Origin: Harmonia axyridis
Lineage: Eukaryota > Arthropoda > Insecta > Coleoptera > Coccinellidae
DNA: 64,000 nucleotides
NCBI RefSeq assembly: GCF_914767665.1
Contig: NC_059503.1
Span: 20,522,001-20,586,000, forward strand
Direction: 5' to 3'
The translations under genes were made by a program, and so were the position numbers. Below, piece after piece: positions 23,843 through 35,956 of the stretch. Every line of letters begins with the position of its first letter. The stretch's first letter is position 1. The notes below the pieces were generated by a model that was not told where the DNA came from, searched no databases, and saw only the letters and a list, made by a program, of their open reading frames with translations.

Positions 23843-25069
23843 TGATCCTAGTAATATTTCTCAAATTTTCACAATAACAATCAATAAGTATGTTTTCAGA
23901 ACTGTTCTGGATCCTTGTGGAAAAATGATAGAAAATTTTTCATTTATAATTTGAGAAAACACTTTTAAGGCAATTACTTTATACTTTTGCGGTCACATTC
24001 AGAGTAAAAAAAAATAATCTTCTACCTACTGTTTTAGAATTCGATCAGCCAATTTTTACCTTGAATATTATCATCAACTCATACCAACTATTAACTCGTT
24101 ATATTTAACTGGACCATCACTGTTTATCAATTCTTGTCTATTTTGATATTTTGACATATTATTAGGTATTAATTATGTTGCAAATTAATAATTAATTCTA
24201 AATTATTCTCTCTCAGCATAACATATACCATTTCTATTGAAATTTGTCCATGCGCTCATGGCACTCATAACTGAGAATATTTTGAAACAAAATATTCAGA
24301 GTATGATCAATATCACGCTATTCAGAATAAGTTTTGGTTTTTATGGTAATGTAGTTCTACTGTATAAAGGTTTTCACAATAAATTTAAAAAGTACCTACC
24401 TACTACACTTATTTACAACTGTATGTAGCCTTTACATAATGAATTGATAATTTGAAAACACAATTATGATAGGTACTTATAAAAAAATTCACGAATCATA
24501 GAAGTTATGAGACAACTTTGCTAGTTGTATTTCTTTTTCAACATATAGGTTCCATTGCATATTGGCAGCGAAACGTGAAAAAGAAGCCTATTGAAAAAAG
24601 TCTCATGTTCTTCTCTCGAATTAGATCAGGAAAACTCAATTTTCTCTTCACATGAGAAATTTATACAGTTGAATTTTTTTATATGATAATTTTCTCTCCA
24701 TTCCATTTCTATTGAGCATTCTAGTGGTATAGATACATTTTCATGACTTCATTCAACAATTGAACAGTATCAATTCAAGCAGATCAATATTTCAAGTATA
24801 ATGGTAAAAAACATTTTATGTTTCTAAATAATCGGACATATGTTTATAATAAGCGAATTCAGTAGGCGCACTCACATCCAGCGAACAACGCTAAAAATGT
24901 CATGTATTTAAGAAGGATTATCACCACGTGGCTTTTCGCGTATCATTCGCACTTTGGTACCTCTTGGTAGGTTTTTCAATAATATTTCAAAATTAATTAG
25001 CGCTTTGTGTATCGTACCTACCTATCATGAATTTTTCTGCGAAAAGCTGAAAGTTACCAGAATTATTTT
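23843..25069. other. AT-rich stretch without recognised gene
   Basis: No motif-bearing ORF, RNA gene or clear repeat is seen. Confidence 0.4.
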
Positions 25070-25205
25070 TTTTCATTTGAAAATTAAAAATATTTACTTC
25101 CTACAATGTAGATTATTATTTCAGGAAATTATATGTGATATGTGAAGAAATATCTCTAATTTCCTTTTGAACTTAGTAGCCACTTGATGGTGCTCCCTCC
25201 TAAGA
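25070..25205 (+). repeat. Interspersed repeat family R2, copy 2
   Basis: Same-strand match to 8330-8492: AATTAAAAATATT, CTACAATGTAGATTATT, CAGGAAATTATATG, GAAGAAATATCTCTAATTT and AGCCACTTGATGGTG in the same order with scattered changes. Confidence 0.55.
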
Positions 25206-26239
25206 GTTTTCTTTAAAAAATTATATTGAAAATAGAACTGGGTACCTTTTGAGTTCTATCACGAATTCATCAGTGAGTCCAATTTAGTAGTTCTACGCTG
25301 CTGAATTTCAGCTAAATGGGTGCGAAATGTATGTACACCGACCAACCGGGAGATAAATAAATTGAACGACTGTAATTAATTATTACGGTGCACTTTCTCA
25401 TATAAACTACTTCGGTAGGGTAACTAATGAAGTTTACCAATCAGTTCCCTCCTCAAACATTTTCTGAAAATTTTGTCTGAAATTGTAATAAAATAAATTA
25501 AAGTTTCAACAAACAAATAACGACAAAAAAATCTTTTATTAGTGAATAATATGAATGAGAACGCGGTAATGTAAAGTAAAAAAAACTGTTATGCTCATTG
25601 CTTGGGATATTTTATATTTTTAATCATGGAGAACATCAGAATTGTACTAGACCTCATTAATAATTTCAGGAAATGAATAAAATCTTCATTCATTCATTTC
25701 CTGAAATTCGAATTGCAATCACTTCAAGAAAAAAAATTTCCAAACAAATCTATGACTAAAAAACAAAAAAATAATTACTGCTATGAGAATACTCAGCATT
25801 AATCGGTTATAAGCTTCAACGCCACTGGTTATTCCACTAAATGGATTCTAATAGATGCTACCCCTGGGGTCACAACATTACTCGACGATTTTTTCAGGGC
25901 GCAGGATGTCAATCTTTGCTCCGGCTTATCTGAAGGTGAAGTCGAGCTGACATGATTAATATACAATGAATGAACATTAAGGAAATGAACCCGGGGTCGA
26001 TGAACTTGGGGTGTTAATGACTTGTATGGAAGATTGAATTGGTGTATCTTCAGCATCATAGGAATTTATTATTGTAGCAGATTTCAACCCCTTACTACGA
26101 TGCATCATTGGTAAATGAATAAAAAGTACAAATTGTTTGCCAAGTAAAATACGTCGGAAAAAAAATTTGAAAGAAACGTAATTTGATTCGAATAAACAAA
26201 TTTTTGCAACAGAGTTCAAAATTACCACATAAATAAAGT
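25206..26239. other. Stretch without recognised gene apart from a small palindrome
   Basis: The minus-strand ORFs at 25829-26300 overlap in different frames. They include a stretch (VHFLNVHSLY) faintly like the start of a LINE endonuclease, but no catalytic motif follows, so I do not call it. Confidence 0.35.
25662..25708. repeat. 17-bp inverted repeat with 13-nt loop
   Basis: AATTTCAGGAAATGAAT at 25662-25678 and its exact complement ATTCATTTCCTGAAATT at 25692-25708 flank a 13-base loop. It is one of several short perfect palindromes in the window. Confidence 0.85.
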
Positions 26240-27274
26240 CAATTGATTTATCCAACCATACCCACCTTATTCTCCAGATGTTGCTCTCTCGGTCTATCAC
26301 TTTATTCGATCAATGGCAAACGGTCTGGGTAACCAGCACTTCCGGTCTTACGTAGAAATAAAAAATTGAATCGATTCGTGGATCGCTTCAGAAGATGACC
26401 AGTTTTTTCAACGCGGGATTCTTACGCTGCCTGGAAGTTGTGGGAAAGTAGTGGCCAGCGATGGAAAAAACTTTGAATCATAAATGAACAAGGCGTGTAT
26501 TTAAAGTAAGGTCTCCAAAGCCATTGTATCGCCGCAAGTAGCGCTAGATGAAATCCGGCAAAACTGTTGTATACGTTAGGCCCTCCACTAATCGACACCT
26601 GGTGGAGCTCATTAGGTCGCTCCCGCCAGGTGCGAGTTACGTTCAGTCATTAAATTTTTGCACTAAAACAAAACTCCACCTAAAGAAATTCATCGTCAAT
26701 TGGAAGAAGTGTATGGTGAGAAATGTATGACGTAAAAAACGTTCGAAAATGGTGTAGAGAATTTTCTGCTGGCCGACTAAACGTTCACGACGAGGAGCGC
26801 AGCGGCAGGCCGTCACACTCGGACGAAACAGTGCGGAAAGTAGAGGCGCTTGTGCTGAAAGATCGCAGGTTGACTCTCAATGAGTTGGCCGAAAAACTCC
26901 AAGATGTGTGCAGTAGAGACTCTATTCATTCAATTTTGGTGAATAACCCCCAATACCAAGCAAGCGGTCATTTAGTATTTGCGCGAGGCGGCGGGAAAGT
27001 GGTTCGAGGGGGGGATGAAAAAGTTTGTCGTACGAATGAGGAAGCTCATCGAAGTGAATGGCGATTACGTAGAAAAATAGCTTAGATTTCAAGCTTTACA
27101 GCAATGTACAAAACTTAGTAAATAAATGTTATTTAATGTGAAAAAAATGAATAGAGACCTTACTTTAAATCGAGCTTTAAATACACGCCTCGTATAACCA
27201 GTTTCTTAGAATAAAGCCATCAAAAAATTCAGAAATTCCAGAAAAAAATAACGGAAGCAAAGTTTTACGCTTAT
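26240..27274 (+). mobile_element. Mariner family B copy, C-terminal part, split by a nested element
   Basis: Before the insertion (26250-26486) the reading gives the mariner transposase C-terminus: PPYSPDVALSVYHFIRSMA, then NWIDSWIASEDDQFFQ, RGILTLP and VVASDGKNFES with its stop. After the insertion (27193-27274) comes the 3' UTR and terminal repeat (AACGGAAGCAAAGTTTTACG), matching the 3' end of the uninterrupted copy at 39361-39430. The N-terminal and central parts are not recognisable upstream, so the element is 5' truncated or decayed. The third catalytic Asp position (SPD..LSVY) reads as Val-Tyr rather than Asp-Tyr, so it would be inactive. Confidence 0.8.
26489..27192 (+). mobile_element. 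Mariner family C internal-deletion derivative, nested in family B mariner
   Basis: The 704-bp element has terminal inverted repeats CAAGGCGTGTATTTAAAG (left) and CTTTAAATACACGCCTCG (right), each followed inward by the TAAGGTCTC block or its complement. It is flanked by TA on the right (27193-27194) and AA, presumably a mutated TA, on the left (26487-26488). Inside, IHRQLEEVYGEKCM, VKNVRKWCREFSAGR and NVHDEERSGRPSHSDETV form the N-terminal HTH of a mariner transposase. After SIHSILVN it jumps to the family C-terminus, KWFEGGMKKFVVRM then EVNGDYVEK and stop, in another frame. The DDE catalytic core is deleted. The right terminal repeat has about 13 extra bases. It could have moved only with a transposase supplied by another copy. 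Confidence 0.85.
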
Positions 27275-28906
27275 GTATCCAATTTTCAAAATTTCTTAAA
27301 TCTTAAATCTAGATAAACTTTGTATTCTCACTTTGTTGAAGGAGGAAAAGTAATTTCTGGCGTCTATGTTGGAATCCTGTTTTTGTGATTTGAGTCAGTG
27401 GAACATCTTGAATAACAGTCTGGGATAATTTTTAACTTAGAGGGATGAAGATGAAAATTTCAGTTTATGAATTTGGTAAGATTTGATCTGAAAAATTCAC
27501 ATCGGAAAAACTTGATCGATTTACCATAATTTGATCAGCGAAATGAATTTATTTCAGGGCAAACAAATAGATAGTTATCAATCAACAGATATAGCAATGT
27601 AGAAATTTTCGAGATTTCTTTATTTCTGTTAATTTGTTTTATCTTTCTTATAATAAATAACCCTAATAAAAAATGACTCATTTTATTTTTCAATTTTTAT
27701 AGTTGATACATATTTTAAGTAACAACAAATATTGTTTGTCAGTATGAACTTTACGTTTCAGTCATAAAACTAAGCGCAAGCCTAAAATGACTTTCTCGTG
27801 ATTGAACTCTCCCACGTAATCTCAAAAGTATTACACTGTCCCGATGAAATATTGAAGAAACCCATCTCGGATTCGTGACATCGGGAAGATTCCCCGGAGT
27901 ACGTACAAGAATGTACCTGGAATTAATTCATAAATCAGCTGATTGATGCTATTTCGCGAACGCGCTCTACAGCAGAAGGTTCACGTGAGGAGTATGACCT
28001 GGGTCATCCGAAACCAGGCCAAAGCAGGCCGTCTTAGGTAGGACGTTGAACTTATGCTACGCTCCGACCTCTTGTGTTCCATTTGTGCAGTTACCTGTTT
28101 CCCAGGTGAGCCTTCATATTGCCCTGCGATGGAATTAGCGCGGTTTGATCAATTTTTTAGAGAATCGTTGTTCTGTAATAAAATAACAATGATCAAAAGG
28201 TTGCGTTACCACCAAAATCAAACATAGAGTTCTCATCCGATGGAATATATTCATTTTTGAATACATATAATTATCGGAAAAAGATTGACTTTCACCTCAC
28301 AATACGTGTCAACCCGAATGACAGAAAATTATGCAACGTCTTTCCAACTGTATGCAGAAATTTTATGAGGATCTATTTCCATGAAAAACGGGAAAATTTC
28401 AAATATGTTTTTCAGATTTTTAGCTTTGCAAACTAGGAGGGAACTAGGGAGGAGGAGGAGGAGGGAACTGTTGTTTGATATGTGATAAAAACACATAATA
28501 TGTCAAAGTGCAGACTTCCAGGCATAAAAACAGAAATTAAAATTTAGAGAAATAAGGGAAAAATGTAAGGGACTGTGTGATCGAATCACATTAGATGTCA
28601 AAGTGACTTCCAGAATTGGAAACTGAAATTTAAATTGAGAGAAATAACTGGTATTGAAGATGACATGGTTGATTAACGTTGAATGATGTTTCTTCAACTT
28701 TCAGTTATGATTTATAATTTATAATATTGAGTTATTACATTGGATTTTCTATGAGAAATAAATGAACTTCGATTTTCAAGGTAACACTGTTATTCTGGAA
28801 GTTTTTACTCCTTTTCAGTTCCAATTCCATTATTGAAAAAACTAAACCACAAAAATTTAGTTTGGCATTTCGAATTCATTTAATACCTATACAGCCTTCG
28901 AACATA
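27275..28906. other. Stretch without recognised gene
   Basis: No gene is recognised. A GC-richer part at about 27880-28140 contains several near-palindromic CCTGG/CCAGG words but no ORF of note. A purine repeat lies at 28431-28466. Confidence 0.4.
28431..28466 (+). repeat. GGA-rich purine tract
   Basis: A run of AGG/GGA triplets (AACTAGGAGG, then GGAGGAGGAGGAGGAGGG) on the plus strand forms a short imperfect microsatellite. Confidence 0.9.
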
Positions 28907-29162
28907 CAGGGTGATTAATTCGTAAATGAGCGGAAGATAAGGACAGATAGAAGACGCCGAGGTGAGTCTGAAAAACCAATATTTGAAGGGTCATTAAAAT
29001 ATATAGGGTGGTTCGAAAATTATGGCTAGTTGAAGAAATTGACCAAATAAAACACTCTGTATCTTGATTATAAAGAGGAATAGGCTCTTTAAATATAGGT
29101 TATTCAGACTCGCGTCAGTCTTCTACCCTCAGGTTCCGCCAATTTACCAATGATTCTCCCTG
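28907..29162. mobile_element. MITE, 256 bp, TA target duplication
   Basis: It starts CAGGGTGATTAATTCGTAAAT and ends with the inverted equivalent (ATTTACCAATGATTCTCCCTG), with TA on each side (28905-28906 and 29163-29164). The inverted similarity reaches about 115 bp inward, through the GAAGACGCC/GACGCGAG and GAGTCTGAAAAACCAATATTT regions, so the element is nearly all terminal repeat. The ends and TA duplication point to mobilisation by a Tc1/mariner-type transposase. Noncoding. Confidence 0.8.
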
Positions 29163-31309
29163 TATATTCCTGCAGTTTTCTCAGCAAAAAATCTAGTTAG
29201 TTCAGTTGATGTTGGTCATGAGAAGAATGTTTCTTCCATTTTATCTTTTTTAATTTTCACCTAGACTACTATATTGCTGAGAAATATTACGAGAACAAAC
29301 GTGACTGATAAAAACACGGCAGTAATAGAGTTTTCATATCTAGTACTGTTCTTGTAAAATTGAATTGATGGAAAAAATTGAAATGGGTTGAAAGAAATTA
29401 ATTATATCTCAAAAAAAGGTGGAGTGGTATTCGCTAGATAAATTTACATAACCAATTAGATTCATTTCAAAATAATTTTCAATAATGTAATCGCAAATAC
29501 ATCTTGTGAAAATTAGAAATTACGTTTGACATATTTAAAACTTGATTCAATTGAATTTTGTTCAACACGTCAGCAAAAGTTTTCTTCATGTAAGCTGATG
29601 AAAAGTTTTGTATTGCTGTAAAAATGATGCATTTTTTCAATTCACTACAGAGTGAAATGCAGTTTAATATTCACTTTATATTCAATGAATAAGGTGAAGA
29701 ATAATGGTTGGGGATTTCGAAAATGTAGGCAAATAAGTGGATGAACGTAGTATCCAATTCAGATAACATGCGAAAGAAGTTGAACGAAACGGAAAGTTAT
29801 TTCGCAAAGCTTGATATGTGCGTTCAGGGCTTTAGCTTATTCGCATATAAATTCAGTTAATCTTTGCAGTGTTCGTATCAATGAATGCTGCGAGGGCCGG
29901 TTATCTATCCAACTGAATGGCAAATGACCTAGATTTTGTCTTCTATTATCTATTCGGATTTATAACAGATATTTCAACTTGTGATTCCTAATAATTCATC
30001 CAATAAAATTAACGAGTCTAGTAATTTTTCAGATTAAAGAGGGGTTTGCTGATATGCAAAATTTTTGAATTGATATTCATCTGTTACTGATTTTCAATAA
30101 TTTATTAACCTTTCTCCTAAAACTCAGTTAATCAATCCTTTTTTCATATTGTTTGTGATGTTCGAATTTTGAATCGGGAATGGTCTCAAAAGATGAGGTT
30201 CTACTACTCACTGATGACAAATCCATAGTCAAATCCAAGTATATAATACCGATCAGTTATAAACACGATATTCCCGTACCAGAAAAAATAGAACCTTGAA
30301 ATTTTGAGAATAGGTTCAGACTTTGAATGCCAAAATTGAGTTAGTCAATGTGTAAAATCCGTAAATATGGCCGTTTGAAATTTTTTCGTCTGATTATTTC
30401 AACGTGTCAAATCGATTTAAATGAAAATTTGCATTTGGATATAAAATAACAATTTCAAGCTCGTTCAAAATTTGATATTGATTCAAAAAAAATATCTAAA
30501 AAAATAACCTAGTATTTCCGTAACCACAAAACTAACCCAGTTGAAATTATGAATGTCTACATGAAATAAAAACCTCAAGCTTCATGCAAAATTTCAATTT
30601 GATCTAAGATAATATGTTCAATAATGATATACGAAAATAAATGCCCAATATTTCTTTGACAACTGATTCGACCAGTTTGCCTGTAGGTATATGTAAAATA
30701 ATAATTTCAAGCTTTATATATAATTTCCTATGTAAAGCATCTTCAGAGTTTTAAAAAATTCAAGCAGAAAATTAAGAAAAAAACTAATATTTCAGTGACA
30801 CAGAGTTGAGATTTTTCAAGTGAACATGAAGTAACAACAACAATCCCGTCATTATAATCATAGGAAATTCAATATTCAAAAAAACTGACACTGACAGAAA
30901 AAACTTATGTGCTTCACTGGACTATGGTTGTTGAGTGATTAAGAGAAAATTTCGATTGAGATATAAACTATATAAAATACAATATAAAATAGGGAAAACA
31001 CAAACGTGAAGTTAGGAGAATTCGGCGCTCGTCATTTATGCGCCAGTAATGTCGTTGGAGACCACATCATCATCACTGTAGAATGAGAAAAGTTCCTGGT
31101 TCCAAATCAGTGTTTTCCTCTTTCAATAATATGTTATTTCAATCACAACTTTATTGTTATCACTCAATCACGACAGTTCATAGAAGAACATAAATGTTCT
31201 TCTGAATGACATCGAAAAAAATCTAAATAATTTATATGTAATTTTTCCCGATAAAATGTAATAATGAATGATCTTGTGAATGACATCGAAAAAAATACTG
31301 AATAATTTA
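29163..31309. other. AT-rich stretch without recognised gene
   Basis: Nothing identifiable is seen. A block at 31205-31305 contains two close copies of AATGACATCGAAAAAAAT with TAATTTATGTA, a short direct duplication next to the LTR insertion site. Confidence 0.4.
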
Positions 31310-32150
31310 TGTAGGATCCAATTATTGTTCCCTGTAAATAATTGCGATGGTCAACCGGTTGCTTGGAGACCTACTAGTTTCGTTTAGTGTCGAGGGCATG
31401 ACAGTTTCAATTGATTTACAGGGAACGAATTGTTATTGTACATAATGTAAAAAGGATGTGTTATTCTTCCAGGTGTCGAAGATATGTCAAGAGTTGTAAA
31501 TCTTGAAGAGATTTATTGGGGGGTTGATAAGGTTCGAAGACAACACGGTCGTACCAGATGTGTTACATCTGTTTATCAGGTTCTAGTCCTTCTAGAATAT
31601 TCGATTTCCAGGAATCCGCGAAGATCATTGTGGGCGGTACGGCAAAGCTCTTATTGGACTAGGGGATGGTACTTTCCCCTAAGGGTGTGGCCAAGACGAA
31701 AAGAAGGGAGGTCGATATTCGAGACAGGGTAGTTCCAATCGGAAGAGACACAGTTTAACTTAAGTCGAAGACGAGTCAAGTTCGGGCGGTCAACTTGAGA
31801 CGTAAGACGAATAGACGTTTCGCGGACTAGATTAAGACGAGTCGCGAACAAGTTAAAGACGAGACGACCGAAAACTTGAAGTACGACGAAGACGTGATAA
31901 TCCAAGACGTTTCGAGTAATCAACAAACGAGTTAAAGACGAAATTCAGTACCGTAGTGAGAAACTTGTAATTAAGACGTAATTAAGATCTTCTCAATTCT
32001 GAGTTTGTACTGTATAATTGTGACTTTGTAAATAGATGTAAATAATTCAAAAGAGTTTAATTATTACAAATCCAACAAAGTCACGGAGAAAAAGACGAAA
32101 GGCCAGGTAATCGAATCATACCTCTAGACGATCGATTAAAAAAGCCTACA
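31310..32150. mobile_element. Solo LTR, family L, copy 1 (841 bp)
   Basis: The sequence begins TGTAGG and ends CCTACA, the TG...CA inverted ends of an LTR. It is flanked by a 4-bp direct repeat TTTA (31306-31309 and 32151-32154). A second copy with the same ends lies at 44103-44979. No primer binding site, polypurine tract or gag-pol follows, so this is what remains after recombination between two LTRs. Near the left end a 13-bp inverted repeat (GTTCCCTGTAAAT at 31327-31339, its complement at 31424-31436) is conserved in both copies. The right half carries many AAGACG or GACGA words. Superfamily (Gypsy or BEL) cannot be told from an LTR alone. Confidence 0.85.
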
Positions 32151-32154
32151 TTTA

Positions 32155-32790
32155 ATTATAATTTTTCCGAGGAAATCGGTAACAGACATGATTCATTTAT
32201 ATATTCACTACGCATCCGCAGGGATACATCCAAACATGTATAAATACGTATCAGAATTCAACTGATCCAAATCGATACACCAGAAATAACTGAATATCAA
32301 AAACCAAATTCATCCACTTCCGATATCACATCATGCGGCCATTGTATGCAGTAAAATATAAAATCCAATTTTGCGTCGGCTGATCCGCTTTTTCGAAACG
32401 GAATTAATGAAAATTGCTCCGCCTGTCGTTTAAAAAATTAGCATGTACCACCTATAAAAAATTAACAGACACAGCTGGCCCGAGAATCCCGACAAAAAAA
32501 TGATCATTCCGGTGTGTGCATCGCTTCAATCAGATGACCTGCCGTGACCTGGTTTGGGGTAACCTAGGTCAGAGCGCTCTGTCGAGGGGTTTCTGCCACG
32601 GCTGGGACGTGGAATTGCATCAATCAGCTCACCGTAGGACTTAAATACTGCCCCTCCTTCGTAATCCGATACACAGTTTCGGATTTTGGAATTGTTCCAC
32701 TTGATGAGCTTTATCACAGAGCTCCTGTTATTCGGTAGAAGTAATTTTGTGATAAGGAATCACATTAATTATATACTGAGTGTAATATTG
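32155..32790. other. Stretch without recognised gene
   Basis: A 63-codon minus-strand ORF (32526-32717) is open over a GC-richer patch but has no motif I know. No repeat is seen. Confidence 0.35.
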
Positions 32791-33570
32791 TATCCTAAGA
32801 CTGTTGGTTTCGGAGGTACAGGGTGATTCATGAAAATTGGTCTAAATTTTTGATTTACATAACTTGGATTTCCGATTTGGTTTGAATTTTGTGGGTATGT
32901 TCACTTCATACAGCCCTTCTAAATGTTTCGAAAAATAATTGTTAGTACTCATTTTTGCTGAAAAGCAAAAAGACTCAGAGTTTTCATTATCCGAAGTGGT
33001 CACGTCATTTTGTTTGGATTTCAATTCCTAGTTTCAAAAGAATTCACAGTTTGATCATGCATACTTCTAATCAATATTTTACGCAGCGTGCAACAATACT
33101 CGGTAGGAGCTGAGGGTTTCAAAATGAAGAAAAATTGAACAGAAAGCTATAAAATCCAAACTCTCAGAAGATAACATCAAATATCATATCGAAAGAAATA
33201 AAAACATGCTCGTATTTTGAAAATTTACATAAAAAATGAATTCTGTCGTTTGCTACTCTCTTGAAAGTGTGCCATTCAAAGTAAAAATTGAATTCATTAC
33301 ACCGACTCCCTGATTTATGTTTTTATTTGTGGCAATAACGAAATTCCTCTCAAACGTGTAAAAAATATAGATTTCGATCTGAAGAAAAAAGCTCAATAAT
33401 CTGAGTACTGTCCTGGACATATTAAAATTACATAAAAAGTTCTGATCAACTGAAAAAACTCACAAAATTTGAATAGAATCGGACTGCTGATTTTCAGGTT
33501 ATGGATAGCAAAAATTTATTCCAATTTTCAAGAATCACCCTGTATCTCCGAAAGTAACTGTCTTAGGATA
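32791..33570. mobile_element. Non-autonomous element with ~75-bp terminal inverted repeats (780 bp)
   Basis: The left end (TATCCTAAGACTGTTGGTTT, continuing through ACAGGGTGATTCATG and AAAATTGG) matches the reverse complement of the right end (TATCCTAAGACAGTTACTTT, ACAGGGTGATTCTTG, AAAATTGG) at roughly 80 percent over about 75 bp. The interior is AT-rich and shows no transposase. CAGGGTGATTC lies about 28 bp inside the repeat, so the true transposon ends could instead be at that word, with TA target sites and an inverted flank by chance or nesting. Confidence 0.75.
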
Positions 33571-33929
33571 TACAAAAAACTACTTTTGTAAAATACCTTG
33601 ATGATCTGCATTCACCACTAGGCTATAACCATCCACTAAGGGTACACCCTGTATAGATGAACTTTATTTACAGCGATATATCTTCCGATATACATGTTTT
33701 ATGTAAATAATATTAAAGAATTCACGAAAATTTTGTATAAATAATTTCATCGATACATCTTTTACAAAAGTTTAAAAAGTGTATCTATTTGTCACAGAAT
33801 GACTATTAATATTATTAAGTATATAAGCTGAAAGAAAAAATATTCTCAAAACTGGAACTACATATGAATTAATCCAAAAATTAAATCAGCAGAAATATTG
33901 AGACACGTTTTGAATTAGTTCAATATGAT
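33571..33929. other. AT-rich stretch without recognised gene
   Basis: A lone CACCCTGTATAG at about 33645 looks like one MITE end, but no partner is visible. Confidence 0.35.
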
Positions 33930-34275
33930 CATATTTTTCATAGGTATGTGACAAACAACATTTTCTGAACAAAACAGAATTTTTTTCTATTGCATTTGCG
34001 GACGTTTCTTCTCAATTTCTGCACACAATCGATACAATAACATTCAGTGCTGATTTTTCAACATTTGTGAAAATGGTTGATGAACAATATACTATGCATA
34101 TCCCGAAATACGGCTGCCATAACCTTGCCAGCTGATGTTTCAAATTTTTGGGTCAATTTGGACGGCTTTAACCGACTGCTTCCCACTCAGCTGACGTTCT
34201 CTTTGACTCAGGAGTACCAGTGATGATCTTTTGTTTCATCCACTACCACATATCGACGCAAAATATTATATTTAT
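33930..34275 (-). pseudogene. Mariner transposase relic (central DDE part)
   Basis: The minus-strand reading from 34275 gives RRYVVVDET (first catalytic Asp region of mariner), then after stops ETSAGKVMAAVFRDMHS, FINHFHKC and, in shifted frames, the region before the second Asp. The order and spacing match the SETMAR-like mariner group also seen at 35957-36900 and 54612-56223. It has several stops and frameshifts and no visible ends. The hairpin at 34313-34429 lies just upstream on this strand. Confidence 0.7.
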
Positions 34276-34312
34276 TTCGCTTAAACAGCTCCAAACAGCA
34301 TAATATTCAGTC

Positions 34313-34429
34313 GCACCATTTGCCTAAACATTGATTAAAATTTAAACATTAACTGCTTTCTGATTTCTCTTCAAATATCAGAAAGTAAACAATGTTTAAA
34401 TTTTTAATCAATGTTTAGGCAAATGGTGC
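34313..34429. repeat. Nested hairpin with ~38-bp outer arms
   Basis: Outer arms (GCACCATTTGCCTAAACATT onward at 34313-34350, and the complement at 34392-34429) are nearly perfect. Inside them CTTTCTGAT (34355-34363) pairs with ATCAGAAAG (34377-34385), leaving a 13-base loop. There are no flanking target repeats. It sits beside a mariner relic but matches no mariner terminus seen here. Confidence 0.9.
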
Positions 34430-35956
34430 AACTGGCCATAAGGATCCAAGGATTCACTCGTATTGATCAAGTTATAACCACTTTTGTATATTTCATACAA
34501 TATTTCTTCAACAGAGCCTTATAATTCGAACATACACAACTACTTCTCTACTGAAACATATTGAATATTCCGAATAACAAGAATGACCATCAAAAGTATA
34601 AATTCAGATACTCAATTACCACATAGGACTACTTTCAAGAGAACATAATCAAAAATTCAATTGAAGAACCCACTGGGTTTACAGTTCTCTATTTTCATAA
34701 TGATTAACAAGGTCAAAATGTGATTTGTCCCAAATTTTGCATTGTGAATGAAACTTTGAGTGAAAATACAAAAATACATATATCATTACGTTTCTGCAGA
34801 CATGCTAGAACGAGTTAATTTGGAAGGGGTACGCCCAACCCTTCGTTGTTGGGTAAAATGTAACAGTGTCTGAAGAGGCAATGGAACACAATAACAAAGC
34901 CTATACAAATCACTACCGGTTTTCCTAACTAATACAATAACTAAGTTTCTGAGAGGTCTCACAGAGGCCTAAGAGAGGTGGGATAGAAAACATAAACATA
35001 GAAATAAACCAAAGGTAGAGATGATGTTGATTCTATTGAATGTGTGAATGTAGCGTATTTATGCATTCAAAAGTCTTTGAAGAAGATAGGACAGTAAAGA
35101 AAGACCATCATCTAAGTGTTTTGAAGATTTGGACTTTGGAGTCCTTAATTTTTCGAAAGAAAGACTAGATTTCCTGTAAAACCCTGTGAACTATTCGAGA
35201 CAAGATGGAATTTTCATTACTTTGAAAAAAAGAATCATCAAAATGAAGAAAAATTAAGAGAAGCGATCATGAAATCCCAAAGACCCAAAAATCTTCATCG
35301 ATTTATGATAATAATCAGTCCTTATCGTATCCTATGATAGCTTATTCGATTAATTCTTGCGCAAAGCAAGACGCGAACATAACTGTCTGAACGAATAACA
35401 CAGAATTTGCGTGAACTTTCTAGGGAGATTCCCTGCGAATCACTTTGTTCCTTGCATAATTCATGAGGGTTCTCGTGTTGAGATTCAATTAATTCAGAGT
35501 AGTGATGAAGACAACACTTATTCTGAGAATAATTGTAGTTCTATTATAATTGGGTATTAATATGCAAATAGTTGCATTTCCACCTTTACAACCATCTTTT
35601 CGAGTTATAAATATATTGGCAGTATGTTTCAACTCATTGAAAATTCAAATGAGTGTATTTGCAGGAGACTTGAAATTAAGCTAAATTGAGTCTAACGAAA
35701 ACTCCGCTCGTAAAATATTCATTTTCGAAATGAATTCAGGGAGGTTGTTTTTATTTACTTACAGGGATTTTTGAATTTTATTAGGTATGTCACATTCAAA
35801 AAATTTTTTTTTCGAATAGTACATTAGTGTCATACTACTTTCTTTGTCTCATTAGCACTGAGTTTCGAAAGATACGGGTCAATATTTTGAAATAGAGTAA
35901 AATCTTGATCGAGAAATTGAAGGCTAATAGACAATTCATTTATTGTCGTTTAAATA
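34430..35956. other. AT-rich stretch without recognised gene
   Basis: No gene or clear repeat is seen. A GAA-type microsatellite (AGAAGAAGAAGAAGAAG) lies at about 35985-36002, inside the start of the next relic. Confidence 0.4.

Noticed and set aside
23645..23845. ORF shared with 59297-59515, suggesting a gene family
   Set aside because: The similarity is at the DNA level of a foldback repeat and the frames differ between copies.
25829..26300. Minus-strand ORFs with a LINE-endonuclease-like start (VHFLNVHSLY)
   Set aside because: No catalytic Glu, Asp or His motif follows, and the two ORFs are in different frames. The resemblance is too short.
31484..31926. ORFs of 82-91 codons inside the solo LTR
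   Set aside because: They are not conserved in frame in the second LTR copy; LTRs are noncoding.
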